Positions 36,309 through 49,146 of a stretch of DNA of 64,000 nucleotides are shown here, piece after piece. Location of the stretch: the NCBI RefSeq assembly GCF_000004825.1, contig NW_008805063.1:1922857-1986856 (forward strand), given 5' to 3'. Under the pieces are notes generated by a model that ran no database searches, was not told the DNA's origin, and saw nothing but the letters and a program-made list of their open reading frames with translations. The first letter of the stretch is position 1. The number at the start of each line of letters is the position of its first letter. The stretch is from Heterostelium album PN500. Taxonomy: Eukaryota; Evosea; Eumycetozoa; Acytosteliales; Acytosteliaceae. Position numbers and translations under genes: made by a program.

Positions 36309-39128
36309 ATGAATACTAGAATAGATCCCAACTATGATCTCTTAAAGAAAGAGTTTTATAATCTATCCAACTATGCCACAAATCTTTCTTTGTTTATAAA
36401 CGATGTTTATATTAATAATATTAAAGGTATTTTTCAAAAAACAATTGATTTAAAACTATACTAAATTATTTATTTTATTTTTTATTTCTCAAAAACACAG
36501 ATTTATATAATAATACAAAAAATTTGTTTGGTGTCTTAATCAACAAGCAATCATTGGATAGCAATCAGTTGAATATACACTACAGTGATGTATTGACAAG
36601 AATTGAAGGTACCATCGATCTGTGGGTCAAAGAGAGAGAAGCATCGGAAATAGCTAGTATTTCTACTTTTTGTCAACACCTTCAAGTGATTCAGGAGAAT
36701 ATTGAATATTTAGATTCTTTACAGCCAAACCATAACGAATACAACAATCTGAAAGTACAGATATTTAATGATGTCAAATCGATTTATGAACACAAGGCAA
36801 CTCTCATTGATCAGCCGGTAATCAATCTAAGATTCTCATTCAATTACATCCTCCAAGAACTCAGTACCATTCACTTTGAAACTGCAACTGCAATCCAACA
36901 ACTTACATTTTCAAATCCAGTTGCAAATCTAAATCCATCTGCAAACGTTCCATTAAATCAGAATACATTAAACAAACAACCAGCTGTTCAACAACAACAA
37001 CCACCAGCTGTTCAAACACAACCAACTATTCCAGTACAACCAACACCAGCACCACTAAAGAAGAGACCTATTTCAACGTATGGTGGTGGCGGTGGAAATA
37101 ACTTTGCAAAACCACCACCAAACCAACAACCACCATCTCTCAACCAACAGAACCAACAACAACAACCACCACCATTAAATACACCACCTGTATCATCATT
37201 AACATCAAATCCACTATTTAATAGACAACAACAACAAGGTGTGCCTTCACAAAATTCAAATGTAACACCGGTACCTACTACTACAGCACCACCCAGAGCA
37301 AGACCAGTCTCTGCTTATCCAGGAATGATTCCACAACAACAATTTAACAATGCAACTACACCTCCACCAACAGCACAACCACTCAAAAAAGGACCATTCT
37401 TCAAACCACCACCAGGTCAAGCTACTCCACAACCACCACCACCACAAGTAAATGGTAACAGTTCAACACCTGTATCCAACCAAAATGTATCAACACCACC
37501 ACCAACTAAATTCCCAGTTGTTGGTATTCCTTTACCATCACTTGCCAAACCAATGCCTAACAACAACTATAACAATAGTAGTAATAATAATGAATCTCCT
37601 CCAGTGTTACCAGCAAGACCACAGAGATCAATGTCGGTAACCACACCTCCATCTCAAATGCAAACAAATCAATTCGTATCTCCTCCAACTTCACCACCCC
37701 ATACTTACTCTCCCCCACTATCCAACGCTCAACCACCAATGAAATCATCATATAATCAAGCATTCCAACAAACACCACAACATCAACCACAACAACAACC
37801 ATCATATGTTGCGAATCAATCAATAGCACCACCAGCAAGATCAACTACACCTCCACAACCACCACAGATGACACCCCAATACAACGCTTTTGCTAAGCCA
37901 AGCTCTATTATGTCAATGTTCAGCCAACTTGGTGTTGGTCAAACAACCTATCAATATCAAGTAATAACAAATCCTTATGGCTATCCTGAGACAACCATAG
38001 ATGAATTGATGTTCAATCATGAACAACACAAAAAGATGTGGCACAAGAGATTCATGATGACCAGAGAATACGTGATAACACTTCGTTGTGTACGTGATGT
38101 TATAAAAGAGATTGAAAGTGGACCGTACACTCATATCAAGCTATTTGTATGCGCACCAATTTCATTCCAAGGTCAAGATATCAAGGCGTGGTCATATAAA
38201 GTGGTTTGTCATACATCCGGTAGAGTAATGGACCAACCAAAATTGCTGCCAGCTCCAGGTTTACATCCAATCTACATGATCGACTATGCCAATACCACTG
38301 TAAAAGGAAAGTTCACTGTTTCCACAGTCACCGATGTCGATATGTATCGCAATGCCCTAAAGGAAGTAGGTCCTGACGATCACGTAGAATACTATCAGCT
38401 TAGTGACGAAGAGCGATACTACTATACACAACCGAATGAACAGTGCAATTTCAATGAACCGGCATTCACAGCATTCATTCAAGAGCATCTATTGTATCCA
38501 ATACAATTCCAAGATGGAACCACTGAGAGTATAATATGTTTCTGCTATCGTGTATCATTGTTTATCAAGAAGCATATTAGCTATGAAATCAACTCTGGTG
38601 GACAGAAACCGTTGGAAACCTTCAAAAAGAAATTGGCCAACTGTGGAAGGTAAATATTTATTTATTTATTTTAATTTGTTTTCACGATCTTTTATTTACT
38701 AATTGTATAATTCTAGCTATGCAGCACTTTTCACAAGTATCACACGTTACCATGGTATTCCTACTAGATCGTATTCCGGTATCTCAGTGTACCCAGATAA
38801 GACAAGTCGTTCATCGGATGGCAGAGAAATCGTTGAGTCAGGTCGACATGCACAAACCGAATTCTTCTATGAAGGTCTTTGGATACCCTATTGTGGATCG
38901 GTCATCACCAATGATGTTTACAACTCAAAGGCATTTGGAGAAACTGGTATATTAACATTCGCACAAGAGTTGAATGCACCAAATGCACATCTTGAAGGAA
39001 TAGAACATTTTGGAAAGCAATATCCTCATTCTCTCATCTCTCCTGCAACCTCTTATAAGATGTCTGTAAAAGGCTGCAAAATGAGTCCAAATATGGAAAA
39101 AATTGAGACAATAGAGAAATTAAATTAA
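36309..39128 (+). CDS. Proline-rich protein with transglutaminase-like domain
   Basis: Three exons: 36309-36426, 36501-38649, 38717-39128 (892 aa). Residues 1-190 are helical (NVKSIYEHKATLIDQPV region), perhaps a BAR- or IMD-like fold. About 300 residues of Pro/Gln-rich sequence follow, with repeated PPP, KKRPIS and ARPVSAYPG motifs suited to SH3 or profilin binding. The C-terminal 350 residues contain a transglutaminase-like core: NCGSYAALFTSITRYHGIPT carries the candidate catalytic Cys, and GRHAQTEFFYEGLWIPYCGS the His. The expected Asp after the WxP element is Cys (IPYC), so the triad may be incomplete. Similar transglutaminase-like domains occur in cytokinesis proteins such as fungal Cyk3, where they are not enzymes. 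Actin/cytokinesis role is inferred only. Confidence 0.78.
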
Positions 39129-39341
39129 ATAAAAAAAAAGCAGTTAAAAATGTTATAACAACAAAATATTAATATGCCATTTCAAATATGTTTTATAAAG
39201 AGTGATTTATAAAATTTTAAAACTATAATCACTCGATTTAATTAAATATAGAAAGACTAATTCGAGGGAATAAATAGAGATCTCTATGAAATCAAAATTT
39301 ATTTAAATTGAATGGTTGCTATTTTGAGTGTTCATAATAAT

Positions 39342-39545
39342 CTAAACAACTACACAACGAGCATTTATACATCTACCAGTTGGACCACATTCAGAGTCGT
39401 ATACGCATGCAATAGCGCTATATTCATAAAAATTAATTATATTAGTATTAAATATAAAACAAAATAAACGAATAAATGTTTATTACCTTTGAGATACTGA
39501 TAAAAGTACAACAACTACGATTAAAATAGAGGTTTTGAAATTCAT
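39342..39545 (-). CDS. Small secreted cysteine-rich peptide
   Basis: Two tiny exons on the minus strand, 39545-39487 and 39417-39342, joined by a 69-nt GT-AG intron, give a 44-aa product. Residues 1-23 are a signal peptide (MNFKTSILIVVVVLLSVSQS...). The mature part has four cysteines (ACVYDSECGPTGRCINARC), which could form two disulphides. It resembles the Cys-rich modules of dictyostelid secreted proteins, but nothing specific is recognised. The start context (AAATTCATTG on the plus strand, that is, CAATGAATTT) is plausible, and the splice keeps frame. A secreted signal, toxin-like or matrix peptide are all possible. Confidence 0.68.
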
Positions 39546-39931
39546 TGTTAAATATATTTGTGTGTTTAAATAATAATTATTAAAATAATAGTGATTATGA
39601 TTACAATCAAAAGAAAAAAAAGAAAACTTTTAAGTAAACCCAAACCAAATTTAAAAAATAAATATAATTAAATTGAACATTCAAAGAACGAATGTGAATC
39701 AATCTCAAACTTGGGTCAACATAACACATGCCTTAGAATTCCCTATTTTTTGATAGATCCCTTGTTTGTGTGTTCACAATATTTTTGAAATTATTTTGGT
39801 GTTGGATTTTTTTTTTTTTTGAATTCTGCAAATATAATGAAATTTTCTGACAACTTTTTTATCATATTTTTTTTTATTATCAATTTTGTTTAATTCCGAC
39901 ACGTGTAAATATTATTTTACATAGGAACAAA
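39546..39931. other. Divergent promoter region
   Basis: About 385 bases between the small secreted peptide gene and the second TBC gene. AT-rich with T10-12 tracts near 39805 and 39868. No further gene recognised. Confidence 0.55.
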
Positions 39932-42370
39932 ATGGGTCAAGTACCTAGTAAGAATGAAAATCAACAACAACCACAACAACAGCAACTACAAAATGCAACA
40001 ATTAACAATCAATCAGGTTTTGATCTGAACAACAACAACAACAACAACAACAACGCTGATGATGATGATAACAACGGTAAGATGGCATCTGGTGATCAGA
40101 TTAGTCATTACTTGAATAATGATATTCCATATACATCGTTTGGTTATGAGAAACCACAGAGTCAGTCTGCATTACCAACTAGTTCTGTTAGACCAACAAC
40201 TACCACCATCAACAAAACTAATAGCAATAGTAGTAACAACAATAATATGAGTGATAGTATAACGAAAGTTGTTGAATCGATCGTACCACAAGTAGAGTTG
40301 GAACCTGAAGAGATAATGTTGTCGAAACTACCCGTAATGTTACCTTATATTCCAACAGCAATCAAGCATGACCTCTATCTAGATAAGATTACAGGTGCAC
40401 CGCTTACTGACTTTGATACATTCGACGTTAACTCAATCTCCAGAATGATGGCTACTTTTAAAATATATTTACAAGATATAAATAAAGATCTTGATAAAAG
40501 ACAGGTATGTCTACAATCCTAGAATGCTATTAATTTTTAAAATACTAATCGATCATATTATGATTATCATTCACGGAATAGGATACAACCAATAGAAAAG
40601 TTAAAGAAATGGAAGTACTATGTACGAAAGCAAATCAATTAATGATTAAGCATGTTACTATAGTCAAGAAAACAATGTCTACATTACCAGATGGTAAGTT
40701 TAAACTATTTCTTTAGATATTAATAAATAATCAATCTATTAATTAATATCACTTATCTCTCTCTGTGTTCATTCATTAACCAGTTAATAAAATGGTTCAG
40801 AATTTAAAAGAAACACAACTGACGATGGATAATGTTTTACTTTCAATTGACAAGTTAACAAAGTTGTTACCTGAGAATCTGCAACAAGAAGAAGCCATTG
40901 AATTCTCTGAAACATTAAAAAAATCACCAATTTCCACACCATCATTCACCTACTCCCACACACCAGAATCAAATGTATGTATTTTAAAGAGTACTATATA
41001 TATATATATAGAGATCTATATTGTTACTAATAATAATTCAATTTATATAATGATAGTTGTCATTGAAATCAATAACAAATATGATTCAAAGAGTTAGCGA
41101 TAAGAAAGCAGTTTGGATTGATGATATTCTACCAAAGATGTCGACAATGAGACACACTGGAAAAGTAAAGGAACTGACTAGGCGTGGAATAGACAAGGAT
41201 ATCCGTGGCTTAGTTTGGCAGACTGCTCTCGATAATCAACTAAACATTGAGCCGTCACTGTATCAGAGTTTTCTTGAGAAATGGGGCGATAAGATTGAAA
41301 CAAATATCAGCTTGATCGACTCGCCACCATCAACCAACAGTAGTACGAGCAGCTCATTGAATTCATCGTCGATCATCTCTAGCTCACTACCTTCGAATGC
41401 AACACAATCGCCACCACCATCGCCACCCAACGGATTCAATACAACCGAGGAAGCAATCCTCTATAGTTTTTCAATGATTGATATTGACTTGCCAAGGACA
41501 TTCGCTTCATTCTCGTTGCTGAATCACGAATCCTCACAATTTAGAAAGCAACTGCAGCGTATCTTGAAAGGCTATGTTAACTTGTCGCCAACACTCGGTT
41601 ACGTCCAAGGAATGTCTTATCTTGCTGCGATGCTACTGTTACACATGGACGAGTATCAATCGTTTGTTTGTTTTTGTAATCTTTTGAATAATCGATTCCT
41701 CCAGTCACTCTATCAGCTAAAGATGAAGGAGGTCGATAACTATATGAATGCATTCGAGATGATGCTTCAATTCAATATGCCAAAGCTGGCGGAACACTTT
41801 AAGGAACTACAGATGCTGCCGCATCACTATCTAATTCAATGGTGGATGACAGTTTTCTGCCAGTCGCTACCACTCCCAGTGTGCATACGTGTCTGGGACT
41901 GTTTTATCATCGAGGGAAATCTCTTCCTCTTTGTGACTGCACTCGGTATCCTTTTCCACTACAAGAAGCAACTGGAGGAAGGCTCGCTTGAGTTTTGTAA
42001 GAATTTCTTGGCTAATCTACCAAACGATCTCGATGCAGACAGTCTCTTTAGGTCGATCGACAATATCAATATCTCCTATTGCTCGCAGATCTACAAAGAG
42101 ATTGAGAGAGTGTTGGCCGACGACATGGAGTTACAATCGATAGAACAAGAACCAAACAATTTCAATAGCAATTCGACCAACAACAACAGCAACTATCATT
42201 CGTTTGATTTAAGACATACAACCAACTCACCAAACAATCAATCACCAGAGGTACTTTCATCGTATGACTACGAAGAGGAAGAGGAATACAGTCAGCACAG
42301 CGACAACATTAATGATCAATTGAGATTTAGCGCAAACTCAATTGTTAACTTATCACCTAGAAATCATTGA
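39932..42370 (+). CDS. TBC-domain RabGAP
   Basis: Four exons: 39932-40504, 40582-40693, 40784-40974, 41057-42370 (729 aa). Gly2 and a Ser/Lys context (MGQVPSK) suggest N-myristoylation. Asn/Gln runs fill residues 10-110. A helical region follows, then a TBC domain from about residue 335: RRGIDKDIRGLVWQ, the Arg finger in IDIDLPRTF, the Gln finger in GYVQGMSYLAAMLLLHMDEY and WWMTVFCQSLPLPVCIRVWD. Both catalytic fingers are intact, so Rab GAP activity is expected. The C-terminus is Asn/Ser/Glu-rich. It is a paralogue of the TBC half of the RCC1-TBC gene at 21405-24537, sharing IDLPRTF and YVQGM blocks with similar spacing. Confidence 0.88.
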
Positions 42371-42419
42371 ATAAACAAAAACAATATTAATGATGATCAG
42401 ACAGTAAACATTGGTATTA

Positions 42420-43875
42420 TTAATTAATAAGTGATTTTATTACTAGACTTTGAGATGAACCAACACAAAACAGATGATGTGCACTGATATCGAATGAATC
42501 GATCGATGACGCTGTCAAACCCGATGCAACTACTGGTGTAACTGCCTTGTCATAGAGATCGAATATATTGGTAGATGTCATATTGTTATCTCTGTTGTAG
42601 TCATATAAATATACTGATCCATCTTGTGAACATGAAAATAATTGATTCGATTTCGATTTACTAAATTCAACTTCCCAAACTAAAAATAAATGATAATAAC
42701 CGTTCGTTAGATTAAATAATAATAATAATATAAACAATAATTAGATTAACTTACCATGAGATTTATGATTTTGATTCTGATCGATTGCAAATGAATTTCT
42801 AAAATCGAATAATGAAACATAACCATCGGCATTTCCAGTTGCAATTATATGTGTTTGATCATGATGTACTGCTATAGAATGTGTTGGTGATGTCTGTGTT
42901 TGTTGAACTCTAAAAAAAAAAAAAAGAGCAATTAGGAAATTCAATTGATTTTGTTATGAGTGTATAAACAATTGACATATCAAACTTACTGTCTTATTGT
43001 TTTGATTGGTTGATGTGTACTACTTCTGATATCCCAAAACTTTAAAACAGAATTGACACCCGAAGTTATAATCTCATTGTTTGTCATATATCTAACTGTA
43101 TGTACTGATAACCCATCAATCTTTTCTAGAGAGTATGAATCAATAACAATATTGTTAGTCAAGATCTAGATCGTTGTTGTTTGCTATTTTAATATACTCA
43201 CTGTTTGTATATATTGGTATTGGAGAATCAATTGATAAAACATTTAAAACACCATCATTTCCAACAGTGACGATATGTTCATTGTCGTAGGTTGTGTCGA
43301 TTGCAGTGATTCCACCTTTGTGCAAGTTTTCCCAGCGCTTTACTTTCTCTAGTTTGCAAGATGGCTCTTCTGGCATATCTAATGAGGTATTATTTTGTTG
43401 AGAGTGTCTACCTCTGTGTTGCACCTCTGTATATTTCTTTGGTATGCTATTAGGTTTGATTACGGTAAGCGATCCCTTTGAATCCGATGCAACTATAGCT
43501 GGTTGAGATCTCATCTCTACGAATCTAAGATCACTGATCACACCACCACCACCATTTGGAAAGTAAGAGATCTCCAATGGTTCATCGGTTTGTCCTTTAA
43601 TATCTACACCCCATAACGATATTCTATTATTCTAAAAATATAGAATTATAATTTGCAAAAAAAAAAAAAGAAGAAATGTTAATCATTCATTATTCATTTA
43701 AATAATCGTATGTATGTAGATTATGATTCAATTCTTAACTACTTACACTTTGATTTGAACCAGTTGCAAATAATACAAAATCATTATGATATGATTTGTT
43801 GAGACATTTCAAACGTGATACTCTCTGTGATATATAATGTAGTCTACACTGATTCGTAGTTATTGATGTATCCAT
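42420..43875 (-). CDS. nup43: Nucleoporin Nup43
   Basis: Five exons on the minus strand: 43875-43747, 43631-43202, 43125-42990, 42909-42755, 42679-42420 (369 aa; human NUP43 is 380). A seven-bladed WD40 protein; blades include ISLWGVDI, LTVIKPN, LNVLSID, LKFWDIRSS, YVSLFDFRN and SVYLYDYN. The segment THSIAVHHDQTHIIATGNADG closely parallels human NUP43 (SAICVDKHPNQQHIVATGGQDG). Nup43 is part of the Y-shaped Nup107-160 scaffold of the nuclear pore. Four introns, all GT-AG and in frame; one acceptor is preceded by a T13 run. Confidence 0.85.
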
Positions 43876-44652
43876 TGTTTGATTTTTAATGCTGTATAGA
43901 ACTGATTAGTTTAGTTTACACACCAAAGCTTGATTAACTACCAAACAATGAACTTCTAAGATTTTTTTTTTTTTTTTTCGTAAATTTTTGTTTGTTTTTT
44001 TTACTTTTTTTTTAACTTTTTTTTTAAAGTTTATTAAAAATGAAGAAAGTTAATGTTTTTTTTTTTTGGTTCAAAAAAACTGACAAGTATTAAAAAATAT
44101 AATAATAACTGAACCATTATAGTATATCTATTTTTATTATTATTGTTTAATATCCCCGTTTTTAGAAGAAATATATTAAAAAAAAAAAATCAAAAAAAAA
44201 AAAAAAAAAATCAGTAACAATAGCAATCAAAGTTTGTGACAAAATATTTTATTTTTATATATTATAATCACCAACCCAACAACCTAACATTTTCACTGTT
44301 GTATAACATTCCATCAAAGTTAGTCATTCTATTTATTCCATTTTCTAGAACGGCAAATCAACTCTTTTCAATCTTTTTTTTTATTAATTTTTTAAAAAAG
44401 AATCAAAAACAAAAAACATTCATCATTCAAACTTTTTATTTAATTTAGGTATGTTTAGTTTATGAGTGTTACGATTTAAAATTATTTAAATTAACAATCA
44501 ATCAACAATCGAAAATATAGAAATAGTTTGAAAACATCGATATATAATTATTTATTTTTCAACAATCAACAACCCAACCAACTTATCGAATTTTAAAACA
44601 CACCCACACGCATATTTCAACAACAAAGTTATACAAAAGTCAAATCACAGTA
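43876..44652. other. Divergent promoter region
   Basis: About 780 bases between Nup43 and the G3BP-like gene. Long T/A tracts (43960-44070, 44176-44210). A 70-codon open frame at 44236-44448 is low-complexity and judged chance. No RNA gene recognised. Confidence 0.6.
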
Positions 44653-46262
44653 ATGGATTCAAAGAGTAATTCGATCGGTCTTCTCTTCCTTGTTAGGTAT
44701 TACACTGTTTTGTCTCAAAGCCCAGAGACATTAAAGAATTTCTATCATGACAAATCTGTCTTTACCAGAAGACAAGATAATCATACTACCTCTTCAGTTG
44801 TTGGTGTAGATGTATGTACTGTGAATGATTATTTTTACTTTTTGATATATTCATATTGATGATCTTTGATATTAATTACTTGTAATCTACAACTCTTTAC
44901 TTTTCCTTTTAAAAACAAAAGAACATTCACAATGAAGTGATGAATCTAGGACTTGGTACTCAAGTTTCGATTCAGGCAGTAGATTGTCAACCATCTTTGA
45001 ATGGTGGTTTATTTATTACTTGCACTGGTATTATGAGAAAGGATATGGAGAATCGTAGCTTCTTCCATTCTTTCTTTTTGGAAAAGTCTCAGACCACTGA
45101 GAGCTACTATGTTCTCAACGATGTTTTAGTTTACGTAGGAAGAGAACAAGTTGAGAATATTCCAGACGAAGCAAATGCTGCTGACGATCAACATCATATT
45201 GGTTCCGACTCATCGGTTGATCTCTCTGAACAGATTGCTGTTACTAGTGATGTCGTTGATCCGTCGTCTGCCAGCGAATCATTCAACCAGGTCGTTCCAA
45301 TCACAGAGAACGACTATGTTCAATCAAACGGTGCTTCTGAACACTCAACAACCACTACCACCACCGCCACTACCATTGATCAAGAGACTACTGCTGCTAC
45401 TGCTGCTGCTGTCATCGAGCAAGAGAAGGAAAAGGAGAAAGAAAAGGAAGAGGAGACCACTCCTTCTGTTGCCGCTGCTGTCAGTGCAGGTAATGCTGGT
45501 ACACCAAACGGTGTCACCAAGCCCGCCTCCAATGTCCCTGCCGCTGCTACTGCTGCTCCAAGCCAAGCACCAACTCCATCAAACACACCAAAAACCTATG
45601 CTGATATTTTATTATCATCGGGTGTTACCTCCGCTGTCACAACTCCCGTTGTCGTCGCCGCCGCCGCCGCTCAACAACAACCAACAGTAGTTCCAGCACA
45701 AGTCGCATCGACAATAACAGTGGCCCAACCAACATCATCAAACTCAAAAGAGAGTCACAAAGAAGGTTGCACTCTCTTTGTCAGTTTTGTAAACAGTAAA
45801 TTCCTATTGGAATCGGCTCAACTCAAACAGGTTTTCTCACAATTCGGTAATGTTTCACATGTTCGTGTGTTGACCAACTATGCATTTGTCGAATTTGAAA
45901 AGCCAGAGTTTGTACAAAATGTACTTGCCTACATCAAGAGTGGTCGTCATCTCATGATCGGTGATAACCAACTTAAAGTCGAAGAAAAGAGAGCAGGTGC
46001 AAATAAATTTAATAACAACAATAGTAACAATAATAATAATAATAATAATAATAATAGTAAACATAATAATAACAACAACAACAACAACAGTAATAATAGT
46101 AAAAGAGATAGTAACAAACAACAATCACCACAACAACAAGATAAACACGATAAATTAAATAATAAACCAAAGTTTCAACAAAGACCAAGTCAAGGAGGTG
46201 CTGCTCCAAAGCAACAAGGTGATGCCAATAAGCCAGCCCCTAAAAAACCTGCTAACAAATAA
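44653..46262 (+). CDS. g3bp: G3BP-like stress-granule RNA-binding protein
   Basis: Two exons, 44653-44811 and 44922-46262, 499 aa. Residues about 8-125 form an NTF2-like domain: FLVRYYTVLSQSPETLKNFY (matching the conserved QYYTLLN...LHRFY start of G3BP), then FITCTGIMR and FFHSFFLEKSQTTESYYVLNDVLVY. An acidic and Ala/Thr/Val-rich linker follows. An RRM lies at residues about 335-415 (CTLFVSFVN...NVSHVRVLTNYAFVEF). The end is Asn-rich, then a Lys/Gln/Pro region. G3BPs nucleate stress granules through the NTF2 dimer and bind mRNA through RRM and RGG; here Asn-rich sequence takes the place of a clear RGG tail. The linker contains the KEKEKEKEEE charge block. Confidence 0.87.
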
Positions 46263-46446
46263 ATAATTTATATAATCAAACTTAAGTCCATAAATAGTCA
46301 AAACAAAAATTTCTTGTAAAAAAACAAAAAAAAAAAACAATAAAATTTAAAGTTACAAAAAATTTTTGTTATTGCAACAGTCACATTTTTTTTTATTATC
46401 AACAACACACAAAAGATATTTTATTTTTAATTATATATTTCTATAG

Positions 46447-49021
46447 ATGTCAAATAATACATATAAGATTGAGTATGCAAAGTCGGGTAGATCATCATGT
46501 AAAGCAAAGCAATGTAAGGGTAACATACCAAAGGAAACAATAAGAATTGCAAAGGTGTACCCTTCTGCAAGGTTCGAGGATGATGGAACTGCAGTCGACT
46601 ATTTCCACCCGCAATGTCTTTTTGATTCTCAAGTTAGAGCAAGAAAGACAACGAAAAAGGTTGAGGAAATCGAAGATTTAGAGGGTTTCGAAGAGCTTTC
46701 TAAAAAGGATCAGGCTGCTATCAAACAAATGTTACAAGGTAAATAATAATGATCAACCACCACCACCACCACCACACACAATTGGTTTGTTTTAGCAATG
46801 CCAAATCACTAACATATACAACAAACAGATCATTTAGATCTGAAATCAGGTAAAGGCAAAAAGAAAACAACGACAAAGAAACCTAAAAAAGATAAAGAGC
46901 CTAAACAAAAGAAGTTTGAAGATTTTATGTTTCATGGAAGCGATAATGAGGGTGAAAAGAAATCATCTTCTTCTCACACCGCTTCGGCGAATACCTCTGG
47001 AGACACAGGTATTACAACACAACCCAAGCAAATCGATGTCAAGCATGCATTGTCTTCAAGATGGAGTAAATCATTCGACCCAGAATTTTTATCTAAAGTA
47101 AATATAGCTTTGTGTGTTGCTAATTGTAATTTAATTAATTAATAATCATTTTGATATAGTTTGGATTCGATCAATTTTTAGGAAAGAAAAGAAATAGCAG
47201 TCACCTTCCAAATAATAATATGGTTTTCTCAGCATTGAATTCGGTGCCAACACCAAGCGATGTGTCTGTTGTGATATTGGGACAATCGCCTATTCCAAAG
47301 CGAGAGAGTGCCAGTGGATTTTCATATTGTGATGGCGCCGCACAATCTTGGCGATTAGACAAGTGTAAGGCCACTACACGTAATTTTATAAAGGCAGCAT
47401 TGCTCTCGAAAGGTTGGATATCAAAGAGCGACGATGTTGAAACTGTTCAAGAGGCACTCAAAGAAATCGATCTGCCATCCGATGCCGCTAAAGATTGGTT
47501 CAAGGCAACTGCCAGACAAGGTGTACTTTGGCTCAACACCACCATGACATGCACAGAAGACAAAGAAGACGATAGAAAACCACACGAACAAATCTGGTCT
47601 CCATTCATCGAGGAGGTCATCAGAGTGATATTCAATTCCAAGGTTAATGACTCAACATCGGACATTAAAGGAATTGTATTTCTGCTACTTGGAAAACATT
47701 TCAATGGTTGGAAACAAACTGTAAGTTTTATTTTAATCTGGTTTTATAGCGGTGCTTGACAAACACTAACCAATAGATAACAGATTGAAAAGGTGCATTC
47801 CGAAATCATGGGTATCGTTCCAATTGAATTTATTGAAGGAAACAGTCCAGTTTTAGAAACATTCCACAATACCAATTATCTTGTCCAAACAAACAGCATG
47901 TTGAGCAAAATGTCAACACCGGAAATCGATTGGTTCCCATCTTCTCAGACCGATGACGATTACGAAGACGAAGACGAAGAGGAAGAAGAAGAAGAAGAGG
48001 AGTCGGCCACTGCCGCATCGTCAGCCACCGACCGATCAAAGACAACATCCTCACCTCCACCAAAGAAATCAAGTGTTTTAGCATTTGACGAGGATGATAT
48101 GTTTGATACCAAGGATACCAGAGATGAGGGTAACAGTGGTAGTATTGGCACCAATACAGAGATTGGAGATGACTTTGCCTTGCTTGTTCAAGAAGATGGT
48201 ACGAAAATCAAGATGTCAGATGGCGAAGATCTCACCCTTGGTCGACAATCTTTACAGATTAGAGATTTATTGGTCAGTCGAACTCAAGCATCTATCATTG
48301 CAAAGCGAGTGGGAGGCAAGATTGAAGTTGAGCTGACTCCCCTTGGCACAAACCCAATGACACTCATCAAGAATGGATCCGAAGACCACACACCGCTTGA
48401 TCAGAAAAAGACATATCAACTAAACCATGGTGATACATTCTTATTGTGTTCACAAAAGTATCCTTTTAAATTAGTTATTCCGTCACAGGCTCATATGAAC
48501 ACCAGCAAACCAGTCAATAAGAAATCCACCTCCACTACCACCACACCATCCACATCAACAAAAAAATCAAAGTCGCCACCAGCTGATGATTCATTTGATG
48601 CCATTGAGAAGAAAGATTTAGAGTTTGCCAAAAAGCTACAGGAAGAAGAAGAAAAGATGTTCCAATCGAAAGGAAACAGTGATGATGAATCCAGTAAAAA
48701 AAGAAAGAAACCAACAAAGAAAGAGACCAAACCAAAACCAAAGAAGAAAGTAAAGAAGAATGAAGACGACTATGATGATGAGGATATATATGGCTTTGAT
48801 GATGACGATGATGAGGATTATGTTCCAGATGAACAAGATGACGATGATGATTATGTGCCACCAAAAACACGTTCACAATCAAAACCCAAGTGCAAAGTAT
48901 GTTTATTTATTTATTTATTTTTTCATAAAGTTTACTAATTTGTGTTTTTTTTTTATAGTATTGGGATACTTGCTACAGAACAAATCCTCAACATTTGGCA
49001 GAATTCTTACACCCCAAATAA
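46447..49021 (+). CDS. PARP-finger / UDG-like / FHA / PBZ protein
   Basis: Five exons: 46447-46738, 46829-47097, 47160-47720, 47784-48896, 48959-49021 (765 aa). Residues about 5-90 are a PARP-type zinc finger: YAKSGRSSCKAKQCKG, then YFHPQC. Residues about 210-420 match the uracil-DNA-glycosylase fold: VVILGQSPIPKRESASGFSY, ARQGVLWLNTTMTC, GIVFLLLGKHFNGWK and NSPVLETFHNTNYLV...EIDW line up with UNG motifs in order. The catalytic Asp (GQDPYH) is Ser230 and the catalytic His (HPSP) is Gly, so it is probably inactive. An FHA domain follows (about residues 500-605: LTLGRQ...LVSRTQASI). A Lys/Asp-rich tail ends in a PBZ finger, C744-x5-C750-x6-H757-x5-H763, with CYRTNPQHLAEFLHP. FHA plus PBZ recalls APLF. 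A nuclear DNA-break, poly(ADP-ribose)-guided role is inferred. Confidence 0.85.
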
Positions 49022-49146
49022 TAATAATGATAATAATATATGTTACAAATTGTAGATTATGATATACATAAATAATAATAGCAAATTGCTTATTTGAAAA
49101 CTATATAATTGATTTATTTACATTTGTTTTACGATTAGAGCTTAAT

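Noticed and set aside
43604-43616. CCCCATAA match to the DUSE box on the plus strand
   Set aside because: It lies inside a Nup43 exon and no RNA-like sequence follows.
44236-44448. 70-codon frame in the Nup43/G3BP spacer
   Set aside because: Phe/Ile/Asn/Ser composition typical of AT-rich noise.
45345-46209. Several open frames antisense to the G3BP-like gene
   Set aside because: Shadows of Ala/Asn codon runs; the sense strand has NTF2 and RRM domains.
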